This document shows positions 9,596 through 18,400 of a stretch of DNA of 64,000 bases, one piece after another. This DNA comes from Reichenbachiella faecimaris (GTDB lineage Bacteria; Bacteroidota; Bacteroidia; Cytophagales; Cyclobacteriaceae). Where the stretch lies: assembly GCF_900176375.1 (NCBI RefSeq), contig NZ_FWYF01000004.1, forward strand, positions 186,001 to 250,000, in the 5' to 3' direction. Every line of letters begins with the position of its first letter. The first letter of the stretch is position 1. Under the pieces are notes generated by a model that worked only from the letters and a program-made list of their open reading frames with translations, was not told the DNA's origin and searched no databases. Made by a program: the position numbers and the translations under genes.

Positions 9596-11227
9596 TTATT
9601 TGGTCTCTTTTGATTGGATATTCATCACTCGATCCTCAAATTCATTATTGGGGACGGTAGATTGACTTTTAATCCGATTCTTGTAGGCGTAAATCGTATT
9701 GACTGAGTAACCCAAAATATTAGCCAATCGATCACTGTCAGTAATACCAATTCGAATTAAGGCAAAAATTCTAATTTCAGGGCTTAGGATTTGACCCTTC
9801 TCAGGATGGAATTGTTTGTCTTCTTCAAAGAGCGAATTGAACCTATTGATGAAATTAGGGAAAATCTTCACAAAGGCTTCATCAAAGTTATTGAACAGTT
9901 CTTCATGTTCCTTTTTAAGATCAAGCTTCTTTAGCACATACCTGATATCGTCGTACTTTTTGTCGAGCAACTTAGATTCTATACTTTTCTTTAGATCAGA
10001 CATCTTGTTCAGGTTTCTGGCATTAGAATCGAAATAGAAACCCAAATATTCATCTTTGATTTTACTGGTTTCAGAAAGCAAGGTATTGGCTTCACGTAAC
10101 TGATCGTTGTTCTGTTTAATAATCAAATCCTTCTTAGACAACCTGCTCTTTTGTAAGATGGTAATCATGGCAAAGGCTACAGTCAGCACGACCAAAATCG
10201 AAAGGCCAATGGAATAGATCAACAGCTTTCGTCTTTGGCTATCCACATTATTCAACTTAGCTGCCGAAATGATGGGCAGAATATTACCTACCTGACTCAT
10301 GCGCTGAATGGCGCCATAGTATCTGGCGTCACTCATCGATTCATTGATGTACAAATAGGCTTGCTCAATATCGCCAGTCTCATACATGAGTTGAGCCAAA
10401 CTAGTAAGGGCTGAGGTTTCTTTGATGGCACTTTGAATATCAGACACGCAAGCTGAGGCTAGCAAATTGACCGCTCTGCTGGTATCTCCCAGTTTCAAAT
10501 GCAAATAACTCAGTGTAGAAGCCGTGATCGCATATTCGTGACTGGAAATTTTCTTATCTGCATTGAGCAACTTGTTGAGATACTGAATGGCCTCATCCGT
10601 TTTCTCCACGCGGAGATTACGCAAACCATTGAGATATAAATAATGATATGCATCTGGATCTGCCAGACTGATGGCAAAGTCCACAAAACTATTCGCATTC
10701 TTCACGTACAGTTCTGAATAATAATTATCTTGATTATAATCACTATTGTCATACAAAGCTCTAGCCATCAAGGCATAGAATTCCACTTTAGTGGAATCTG
10801 GCAGTTCTTTTACAATTACTGTATTGAGTGTATCAAAAGCCTCCTTGAACATCCCAGCAGAAAGTAAAGTAAAACCCAAATTGGTCTTGGAATAACCAAC
10901 TAGCGCCTTGTCATTCATCTCATAGCCCAGTTCTATGAGTCTATTGCTGTAAAAGAATGCAGAATCAAAAATGAAGCTTTTATACTGCTGATACAGGGCA
11001 TTATTGAGATCAAACTTGACTTGAGCTGCGGCTCCTTGGTTGGCTATTAAACGGCGTCTGAGACTTGAAATTACCTGCTGCTTCTCCCTGACATACCTTT
11101 CCTTTTCCAGAATAGCATTTTTCAGCTCTTGATTCGGGTAGGTCTGAGCAGAAGCTCCCCCACCAATCAACTGGATAACAACACAAACCAGACTTAGTAC
11201 AAAGGCTCTCAATAATTCTGCTTTCAA
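9596..11227 (-). CDS. susR: SusR-like membrane-spanning transcriptional regulator (TPR, coiled coil, HTH; DUF6377-type)
   Basis: This is probably the local maltose/starch sensor and activator. The 543-residue protein begins with a signal peptide (MKAELLRAFVLSLVCVVIQL, cleavage near ASAQ). A helical TPR-like periplasmic part runs to about 325, then a membrane segment (LLIYSIGLSILVVLTVAFAM, about 330-355). A cytoplasmic coiled coil follows (about 360-395), and a C-terminal LuxR-like helix-turn-helix around LANILGYSVNTIYAYKNRIK. This layout matches B. thetaiotaomicron SusR (about 540 residues, inner-membrane spanning) and the DUF6377 family as I know it. It lies just upstream of the amylase on the same strand, as a cognate regulator would. 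Family and topology are well supported. The inducer (maltose or a maltooligosaccharide) is inferred from family and neighbours. Confidence 0.82.
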   Translation of the reverse strand: MKAELLRAFVLSLVCVVIQLIGGGASAQTYPNQELKNAILEKERYVREKQQVISSLRRRLIANQGAAAQVKFDLNNALYQQYKSFIFDSAFFYSNRLIELGYEMNDKALVGYSKTNLGFTLLSAGMFKEAFDTLNTVIVKELPDSTKVEFYALMARALYDNSDYNQDNYYSELYVKNANSFVDFAISLADPDAYHYLYLNGLRNLRVEKTDEAIQYLNKLLNADKKISSHEYAITASTLSYLHLKLGDTSRAVNLLASACVSDIQSAIKETSALTSLAQLMYETGDIEQAYLYINESMSDARYYGAIQRMSQVGNILPIISAAKLNNVDSQRRKLLIYSIGLSILVVLTVAFAMITILQKSRLSKKDLIIKQNNDQLREANTLLSETSKIKDEYLGFYFDSNARNLNKMSDLKKSIESKLLDKKYDDIRYVLKKLDLKKEHEELFNNFDEAFVKIFPNFINRFNSLFEEDKQFHPEKGQILSPEIRIFALIRIGITDSDRLANILGYSVNTIYAYKNRIKSQSTVPNNEFEDRVMNIQSKETK

Positions 11228-11322
11228 GTTTTTACAATCTGTAATTTATCTGAATTCTTGAAAGCGCACGTAATTGAACTAGATAAAAATTGATCTCTCC
11301 AACGCTCAATTATAGCAGCTCA

Positions 11323-13161
11323 TTATTTGACTATGGTTTCTTCAATCCATCTATCAATTTTGTCTTCCAACACCACCAAAGGCAAACTCCCTGAACCTAA
11401 GACCTGATTGTGAAAAGCTTTGATATCAAACTGATCACCCATGGCTTCCTCTGCTCTGATCCTCAATTCCCGAATTTTCAATTGGCCAATTTTGTATGAC
11501 AAAGCTTGACCAGGTGCCACCATATAACGCTCTATTTCAGATATGATTGATGTTTCGGAGGCCGCTTCATTTTCTAAGGAGTATTGAATAGCTTCTTCTC
11601 TGCTCCACCCCTTGGCATGCATACCTGCATCTACCACCAGTCGGATCGCACGATGAATCTCCATACTCAACATACCAAAATACTGATAAGGGTCCGTATA
11701 TAAGCCAAGCTCCTTACCTAAGGACTCGGTATAAAGTGCCCAACCTTCTACGTATACACCCATCCCCTCCGTATGTAGAAACCCAGGTAGGCTTTCATTC
11801 TCCTGCTGTAATGATAGCTGATAGTGATGACCAGGGATGGCCTCATGCAAGAACAAGGCTTCATCTGAGTATTTATTGTACTTGGTGACGTCTGGAATCG
11901 GCACATAAAAGATGCCCGGACGTGAACCGTCCTTTGAACCTGCATTGTACTCAGCACTAGCTGATGCCTCTCTGAAGGCCTGCGTTCTTCTTACCTCAAA
12001 AGGTGACTTTGGTGTCAAATCAAACAGCTTGCTCAAATTTTCCTTCATGCGCTCGTGGATTGCATTGAAATTATCTATGACCTGCTGTGGTTCTGTAAAT
12101 GGCATTTGCTCTTTGCTGGTACGCACATGATCGAAAAAAGCTTTCAGGTCTCCTTCGAATCCAATTTCTTCTTTCACCTTCTCCATCTCGCTTTGAATGC
12201 GAGCCACTTCTCTTTTACCCAATTCGAATATCTGATCAGGTGTCATATTGGTGGAAGTGTGATACTTTACTAAGTACTGATAAGTAGCAGGTCCATTAGG
12301 TAGTGCACCAATACCAGCCGTCTCCGTTCCTGCCTTGAAGTATGCTTGATTCAAAAAGGTGTCTAACGACTGATAGGCAGGGATCAGTTCATTTGCGATT
12401 AGATCCTGAAAATTCGATGCTATACGAGCACGTTCTTCAGCCGAAATACTATCTGGCATATTTCTGACAGCAGCATAAAATACATGATTTTCTACATCAG
12501 GGTTGGTAAACTGATCCATCTGACCAATTACCTTCTTGATGATAGCTTTTGGCAATACCACTCCTTGCGTCATGCCTTCTTTCATGTTGGTCTGTGCTGT
12601 TTCCAGCCAAAGGACAAATGCTTGTATGCGCTTATACCAATTATCATAATCCTCAGCCGTATTGAATGGCTGTGCTCCCCCTACATCTGCAAATGTGGTA
12701 AAGTAGAGATGAAAGGAAAAGATCTGATTGATGGGAAGCCAATTGATATTGGGCAAATCAAAAACAGGTGAGGCTACTGAGGCCATAGGGTTTTCCAATC
12801 CTTCTTTTTTGATCATACAATCCCACTGCATCACCTGAATACTCATCCGATCTGCTTCTGACAATGTATTGAGGTTTATGGCAGCAATCGCTTCCAGAAA
12901 TGTGTTGTAATCAACAATCATGTCTGCTTGGACTTCAGCTGAGAGATAGTTGACCAATTGATCATTATAGCCTTCTAATCCAGCATTGGTGCCTTCTATG
13001 GGGTTGATCTTCAATTTGAATTGATGGTAGGCATCAAACAAACTATCTATTGATACAAGCTCAATGGGAGTGTTTGATGAAGGTTCTTTGGTTTGGCAAC
13101 CTGAAATATAGATGATGGAATGGGCTAAGATGGCTAACGCTAATTTTCTCATGGTTATCAT
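11323..13161 (-). CDS. DUF885-family putative zinc metallopeptidase, lipoprotein
   Basis: A longer in-frame ATG exists at 13251, but starting at 13161 (or 13152) gives a lipoprotein signal, MITMRKLALAILAHSIIYISGC. The earlier stretch has no signal-like character, so about 612 residues are annotated. The C-terminal half carries the DUF885 hallmark HEAIPGHHYQ near residue 437, an HExxxGH-type metal-binding motif, followed by EGWALYTE. The family is thought to contain zinc-dependent peptidases, and its substrate is not known. The protein would sit at the cell envelope facing the periplasm or surface. It ends 95 bases before the regulator gene, so the two could be read through, but no functional link to starch use is evident. 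Confidence 0.85.
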   Translation of the reverse strand: MITMRKLALAILAHSIIYISGCQTKEPSSNTPIELVSIDSLFDAYHQFKLKINPIEGTNAGLEGYNDQLVNYLSAEVQADMIVDYNTFLEAIAAINLNTLSEADRMSIQVMQWDCMIKKEGLENPMASVASPVFDLPNINWLPINQIFSFHLYFTTFADVGGAQPFNTAEDYDNWYKRIQAFVLWLETAQTNMKEGMTQGVVLPKAIIKKVIGQMDQFTNPDVENHVFYAAVRNMPDSISAEERARIASNFQDLIANELIPAYQSLDTFLNQAYFKAGTETAGIGALPNGPATYQYLVKYHTSTNMTPDQIFELGKREVARIQSEMEKVKEEIGFEGDLKAFFDHVRTSKEQMPFTEPQQVIDNFNAIHERMKENLSKLFDLTPKSPFEVRRTQAFREASASAEYNAGSKDGSRPGIFYVPIPDVTKYNKYSDEALFLHEAIPGHHYQLSLQQENESLPGFLHTEGMGVYVEGWALYTESLGKELGLYTDPYQYFGMLSMEIHRAIRLVVDAGMHAKGWSREEAIQYSLENEAASETSIISEIERYMVAPGQALSYKIGQLKIRELRIRAEEAMGDQFDIKAFHNQVLGSGSLPLVVLEDKIDRWIEETIVK

Positions 13162-13274
13162 TTTGGCATGTAATTTTGAGTTCAAAGGATAAACTGCCAA
13201 GATAGATATTCTGATTGGTGATACATTGTACCCATTCAAAAGAAATAGCAAAACAGGGAAATCAGACCTCTTGG

Positions 13275-14591
13275 CTACTCGTCTCCCTTCTTTTTCCCTT
13301 TTTTAAAACTAAACCCAAATCGTACATTCCATGGACTTCCATACAATGGATTGCTTTTGTACATGAAGTTGTAGAGCAAGGAAATTTGGGCCTGTACGTT
13401 GGCCCCCAGATTAAACCTTCTCTCTATGCCAGCCAGCAAGCTGTTGTTCCACTGGACTTCTTTATGATCTGTAGGGTTGGTAGACTTGGCAGCTAGGGAC
13501 TCAAATTCTACATGTGCATAAAAATCCCTGAGCAAAAAGTATTCTGTAAATATCCGATAGCCATAAATCTTCTGATCCTGTGCTGAGCCCAGAATATCCT
13601 CAATCTCACCATTGACGCGATAGTTGCCACCAACACCCACATCCCATTTCTTGTTGATGCGGTAGGAAAGTTCAGGGTTCAGGTCTATGGAGGTCTGTCG
13701 ATCAATGTGTATTTGAAAAGTACCTCCAAAAACCAGCCGCTCCCAGAAACTATCTCCTTCTAGTGAGTTTCGTTTGGTAGCTGTAGACAGGTCATTGGCA
13801 TTGACCACTTTGGAGTATTTTTCTTTCAACTCACTGTTTTGTGCCATTGCCTTGGCCAGCACTTCCTCCTTGCCCTCAAAATAGTTGACCCCTTTTACTT
13901 TGGACTGATTCACGTTCATGGCTTCATCTGCCAGGTCTTTATAATCCAGTATTTTTTGCAACTCAGGGTTGTTCGTGGGAAAATTAATCTTTTGCTGAGC
14001 TGTAGCTTCTTTTGCCGCACGGTCTTCCAGATCCTGACCATACTTCTCTGATAGCTCCTGCTTCTTTAGGATGAGCAGATACTCTCTCTTTTCTTTGTCC
14101 TCTTCATGGGCCTTCAGACTGTCCTGATAAGTTTTGAGTTCCTTATGATAGCCTGTGATTTTTTGATCCAACGCGCTGTATTTCTCATAGTAGTAGTTAC
14201 CCTCCAGACGTTTTTTGGAATAGCCCAGCAACTCCTTCTTTTTTTGTGCTTCTACCGAGTCCCAGGCAGCTATCTCTTCCTGGCTATACCACTCATTAGT
14301 GAAGATGTAATGCTGCTTTTGTAGCCGTCTTTCCCTGTTGGTGCTGTCCTTCCAGTCTTCCTTTCTCAACGCATCCAGACTGTCCCGCTTGGCTTTATAT
14401 TTCTTGCGCTGGGCTTTCAAGAATGCCTTGTTGTCTTTGGTGATGCGATCTAGTTCTCGCTTATTCTTGTCTACTTCGCCAATGGTATTGCCGCGGGTGT
14501 TTTCGAATAGTTTTATATCAAACTGCTGTGCTTGTATGCTGCATGATACAAACACCAACAATAAACTCAAGATGTAATTCTGGATTTTCAC
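13275..14591 (-). CDS. Uncharacterised envelope protein: coiled coil plus C-terminal beta-barrel-like domain
   Basis: I do not recognise a named family. The 438-residue protein has a signal peptide (MKIQNYILSLLLVFVSCSIQ, cleavage near AQ). A very charged coiled-coil region rich in K, E and D runs from about 30 to 270. The C-terminal 160 residues alternate aromatic and polar residues in strand-like segments such as FQIHIDRQTSIDLNPELSYR and AHVEFESLAA, which resembles a small outer-membrane beta barrel. It ends with FGFSFKKGKKKGDE. A periplasmic stalk attached to an outer-membrane anchor would fit, but that is inference. It lies downstream of the RHS locus on the same strand, separated by a 394-base gap with a terminator, so it is probably transcribed separately. 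Confidence 0.7.
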   Translation of the reverse strand: MKIQNYILSLLLVFVSCSIQAQQFDIKLFENTRGNTIGEVDKNKRELDRITKDNKAFLKAQRKKYKAKRDSLDALRKEDWKDSTNRERRLQKQHYIFTNEWYSQEEIAAWDSVEAQKKKELLGYSKKRLEGNYYYEKYSALDQKITGYHKELKTYQDSLKAHEEDKEKREYLLILKKQELSEKYGQDLEDRAAKEATAQQKINFPTNNPELQKILDYKDLADEAMNVNQSKVKGVNYFEGKEEVLAKAMAQNSELKEKYSKVVNANDLSTATKRNSLEGDSFWERLVFGGTFQIHIDRQTSIDLNPELSYRINKKWDVGVGGNYRVNGEIEDILGSAQDQKIYGYRIFTEYFLLRDFYAHVEFESLAAKSTNPTDHKEVQWNNSLLAGIERRFNLGANVQAQISLLYNFMYKSNPLYGSPWNVRFGFSFKKGKKKGDE

Positions 14592-14606
14592 TATTGATCT
14601 TTAGAT

Positions 14607-14620
14607 CCACAAAATTGTGG
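14607..14620. repeat. 14-bp perfect palindrome upstream of the coiled-coil protein gene
   Basis: CCACAAAATTGTGG is a perfect palindrome 16 bases upstream of the ATG at 14591. Its place suggests an operator or an mRNA 5' hairpin. No regulator is identifiable. Confidence 0.4.
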
Positions 14621-14732
14621 TAATTCTTCCTATATAGTCTTCTAAAACTGAAAAAGGTCAACCTAAAAATTCGTATTTTTTTTAAAAACACAGAAATATC
14701 CCAAATCCAAGTAGTAGACCAAATGATACAAA

Positions 14733-14755
14733 AGGTGTAGATGCAAACTACACCT
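14733..14755. repeat. 8-bp inverted repeat
   Basis: AGGTGTAG-ATGCAAA-CTACACCT is a perfect 8-bp dyad with a 7-base loop. It is followed on the plus strand by a T-rich stretch after a few bases, so it could terminate plus-strand transcripts, although no plus-strand gene lies nearby. Confidence 0.35.
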
Positions 14756-14842
14756 AGTACCTTCTTTTTTACTTCATTCTACACCCAGTGGGGATTTCAA
14801 ACACCTTACTTTAGGGCATTACAAATGCCTCTTAAGGTTGCA

Positions 14843-14879
14843 GTCGCATTAAAAAATGCGACCGAGCGGGCCGAGCGGG
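14843..14879. repeat. Hairpin followed by a tandem CCGAGCGGG repeat
   Basis: GTCGCAT-TAAAAA-ATGCGAC (14843-14862) is a perfect 7-bp hairpin. Starting at its last base, CCGAGCGGG occurs twice in tandem (14862-14870 and 14871-14879). This G+C-rich block stands out in an AT-rich intergenic sequence. Its role is unknown; it could be part of an RNA or a remnant of a mobile or recombining sequence. Confidence 0.4.
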
Positions 14880-14916
14880 ATCAGGGACGTAAAAACCAAA
14901 GCTGCCTACTCATAAA

Positions 14917-14948
14917 AAATCCCTCACATCTGCTGACATGAGGGATTT
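14917..14948 (-). terminator. Terminator of the RHS-RDD transcript
   Basis: On the minus strand AAATCCCTCA and TGAGGGATTT pair over 10 bp around a partly paired loop, followed by a T run. It lies 37 bases after the RDD gene stop. Confidence 0.7.
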
Positions 14949-14985
14949 CTAAAGTTTTACTTCTTATTCATAGTGTAAAAAACAT

Positions 14986-15405
14986 CTATGAGTGATCTTC
15001 AATAACTAATGTCTTTGATAATTTATCATGCCAACCAATTGGCCTGTCTTTAAAATAAGATATTATTTCAATAATAATAAATCGTGACACTGATCTCATT
15101 ACTATCTGTTCAAGAGAAGGTTTGCTCCCATCTATATTCACAACCTTAGTTTTGGTGAAACGCTTACCAAGAGTCTTGTTAAAAAAATGTTCTGCGATAA
15201 CATAATAAAGCATATAGATAGATAAAAAAGGAAAACTATTACTTGTCTCATAAATTATTCCCTTTTCCTTGATCCAAAATGATACTATGATACCACCAAT
15301 GAGTAAAAAAAGAACTAGTATAAATTGAACTGCAAATAGGTCAATTACAAAATTGATTACTCTTTTTTCCTTGCTGGCTATTTTAAATCTTTCACTCATA
15401 ATCAT
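14986..15405 (-). CDS. RDD-family small membrane protein; candidate immunity protein of the RHS protein
   Basis: This 139-residue protein has the RDD-family pattern: a first membrane helix with Arg and Asp (EKRVINFVIDLFAVQFI), a second helix (LFLLIGGIIVSFW), a third (FLSIYMLYYVIAEHFF) followed by LGKRFTKTKVVN, and the C-terminal GWHDKLSKTLVI. RDD proteins are integral inner-membrane proteins of mostly unknown role; some affect ion transport. The start codon overlaps the stop of the RHS gene by 4 bases (ATGA), which implies translational coupling. In polymorphic toxin loci the gene directly after the toxin's variable end usually encodes its immunity protein. The immunity role is therefore inferred from position, not from sequence similarity. 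The start could also be the third codon (ATG at 15399). Confidence 0.78.
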   Translation of the reverse strand: MIMSERFKIASKEKRVINFVIDLFAVQFILVLFLLIGGIIVSFWIKEKGIIYETSNSFPFLSIYMLYYVIAEHFFNKTLGKRFTKTKVVNIDGSKPSLEQIVMRSVSRFIIIEIISYFKDRPIGWHDKLSKTLVIEDHS

Positions 15406-18400
15406 TCAAAAAGGTTCATCAAACTATTAATAATCATCATTGCAGGACCTGGCGGAGACTGACCCGTTCTTGTTTTAGCCGCTTCCTGAGCTCCTTTCGC
15501 AGTTTGCACAGCTGATCCAACCGCATTCACATTCCCTTTAACATTGACTCCTAGAACAGTTACATCAAACGCTACCTCAAAATCGGATGCATCCAGAGCA
15601 CTATTTCCTCCTTTCAAGGTTACTTTTCCCTCTTGAGGTATTGCAGAGCCTGATGCTTCAATTCCAGCTCCACTATTACTAGCTTCCAATTTTCCAGCTC
15701 CTATCTTTCCATCCATTGCTACTCCATTATCTCCAGAATATTCTATTGATCCTTGCGCTGCGCTACCAGAAGCTGCAAATTCACCTACTTTAGGGATATC
15801 AGCTCCAAGCTCAATGTTTCCAACATCAGCCGTACCTTTAGCCGTGCCACCATCTTTAGTACTAACCTCTCCTACAAACTTTACAATATTTGCCTCTGCT
15901 TTTACGGTAACTGGCCCCGCCTTCATCTTAGCTCCAACTCCAATTTTGGGTTTTAATGATACATCAAGCGATCCTGCATCTGGTATTTTTTCATTTTTAT
16001 CCTGATCCCCAGTAGTCGGCAACATCCCATCCGGATCAATAAACATAATTGGGTTATCAAAAGCATAATTGTAGGGGCTATGCCGTCTCATTAAATCAGC
16101 AGCAGGATCTACACTGTGCCATCTGCCTAATGCTGGGTCATACCATCTGGCTTGATAGTCGTACCAACCCAAACCAAGATCAGACACTAGTTCTTTGTTA
16201 TTATACCTGAAATTTTGTGGTGTGGAAGCTGCTCTTGAGTAGCTACCGAACGTCAACCCAAAAGGATAGTAATCATCCTTGCTGACAATTGGGGTATGGT
16301 TTTGCGTCACAGTAAAATCGTCAAAGAACACGTCTATGGGGGTATCCTCCTCATTCGACAGGTAAATATAGACATATCCTGATTCAGTAATATCGAGGGT
16401 GTGCGCTAGCTTTTCATGGTCTACTTCTGAGCCATTTTCTTTGGCTGCTTCGCTGATCTGCTGGTATCCGGTCAAGTCTCCTATGAGATTGTAATACTCA
16501 TCAAAAACCAGGTAGTTCAAATAAGCTTTTGGTGCGCCTGATGGATTGGACTTGCCACTCCAGTCTGCAAATGGATTAGCATCTAGTCCTATGCCTCCGC
16601 CATCTATCACAATACCTCCTGCATTGGCTGCTATATTGGATACCAGTGTATTGAGCACATTGGTCCAGCCTGCGGATTCGGATTGGAGAAAGTACTTGGC
16701 ATATACTTCCATGTCGATCACATCTCCTGGTTTCACTTTCAGGGATTTGCCCAAGCCTTCTCTTTCATTGGCTGAGCCATTGAGCCTGATGACAGTATGT
16801 CCTCCTTCAGTATGATTGAATAGGTCTGCTGTGATCCGGGTCATGCCGTCGTAGCCTGTGAAATAGGGAGATTCGTTGATGGCCGCATCCGGTTCGAAGG
16901 TGGCCTCCGCCCTATCAGTATCTCCTTCTTCTTTGAAGGTGGCCCTTACATTGCCCAAATGATCTTTGAGATGGTATTGGTATTCGTACTCGACGAAGTT
17001 GCCGTCTACGTCTGTTTCATACACGATCCTGCCTTCTTCATGCTGGATGAACTGAAGGGTGTCGTTTTGATAAATAAACGGGCCATTGTAGTCTGTGCGT
17101 TTGGTTTGGGTGCCTCCTTCGTAGACGATCTGTGCCAGTTTGGTGCCTGCTGCGTCGTAAATGTATTCGATACGGTCTGATCCATCAGCATTCATTTCTA
17201 CTTTTGCTGGGAGATTCAGGTGGTTGTATTCGATGTTCTCGATGCCTTTGTTGGCGTCTGAGATCATGTTGCCATTGGCATCATATTCGTATTCTCTAGT
17301 GGCATCTGCTCCATCTTTGAAGCCAAAATCGCTTGACCCTGCATCGTCTACTTTGATGAGTTGGTTACCGCTATAGTCGTAGTCCAGGTGATCCCAGTCT
17401 GTGGTGATCCCGGTCTCATCGAGTCCTTTCCTTTGTAGGGCCAGGATGTTGCCATTGGCGTCATAGTCTATGTTGGGCACGGAGAAGGCGCCACTGTTGT
17501 AGGTGGCGGACTTGAGCCTGTTCACGGGGTCATAGGTATAATCATATTGATTATTGGTCTCCTCGAAGGGGTTCTTCCAGGCCGTAGCTCCTATGTTGCC
17601 ATTGTACTGGCCGGCGGTCTCATAGCTCAGGCTCATAGAAAAATAATCGCCTGGGTCGCTGACCCCGGGGTCGTTGATCTGGGTCAGCCAGCCTCGGATG
17701 TTGTACTCGTAGTCTACTTCCTGGCTATAGCTCCCATCGTCTTCCTGGTTGAGCTTCTTTTTGATCAGTTCGCCCAGTTCGTTGTATTCGTTTTCTAATA
17801 TGACCTTGGTCACAGGTGCAAAGCTTACTTCTGAGGTCACATCCAGGGTCTGAGTGACCGACAGGAGGCGATCTGCATGGTCGTAGTCAAAGTCCTGGGT
17901 GATCTCTGTGGTCTCCCCTGTGATCTGGCTCTCGTGGGTATGGATGGTCTTCACTACCAGTGGGTGCACCAAACTGTAGTATTCATTCACGAAAGTGTCT
18001 TGATTGCCCAAATAGTCTCGTGAGACTGTACTGGCTACTCTGTAGCGGCTGTCGTAGAGGGTCACGGACTCGTTCCAACCAAAGGTGCCATCTGGAAGGT
18101 CTACCCTTACTTTTCCTCCGGTTGCATAGGTTTTGGCTTGGGGCTCTGAGCTATAGTCTCCCAATTCCCAATCACTTGTCGTAAAGTCATAATTGTCATA
18201 ATAGGTGATGGTCAGATACTGGTCCGGGTCACTTACTTTGGGAAATGACTGATTGGTGTATTGGTGGATGCTGCCTGTAGCTTGTTCGAAATACTCATCA
18301 GTATTAGAGGCTGAGGCTGTATAAAAGTCGTTGACACGGGCCTGCATTTGTTCACGGGTCAGTGACTCTGGATCGGGGTAAGTACCTGTGAGCACCGGAC

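Larger units (their letters stand above)
14592..14985. other. Intergenic region rich in inverted repeats
   Basis: The 394-base gap has no convincing gene. It contains a perfect palindrome just upstream of the coiled-coil protein gene (14607-14620), an 8-bp inverted repeat (14733-14755), a short hairpin followed by a G+C-rich tandem repeat (14843-14879), and the terminator of the RHS-RDD transcript (14917-14948). These are listed separately. Confidence 0.6.
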
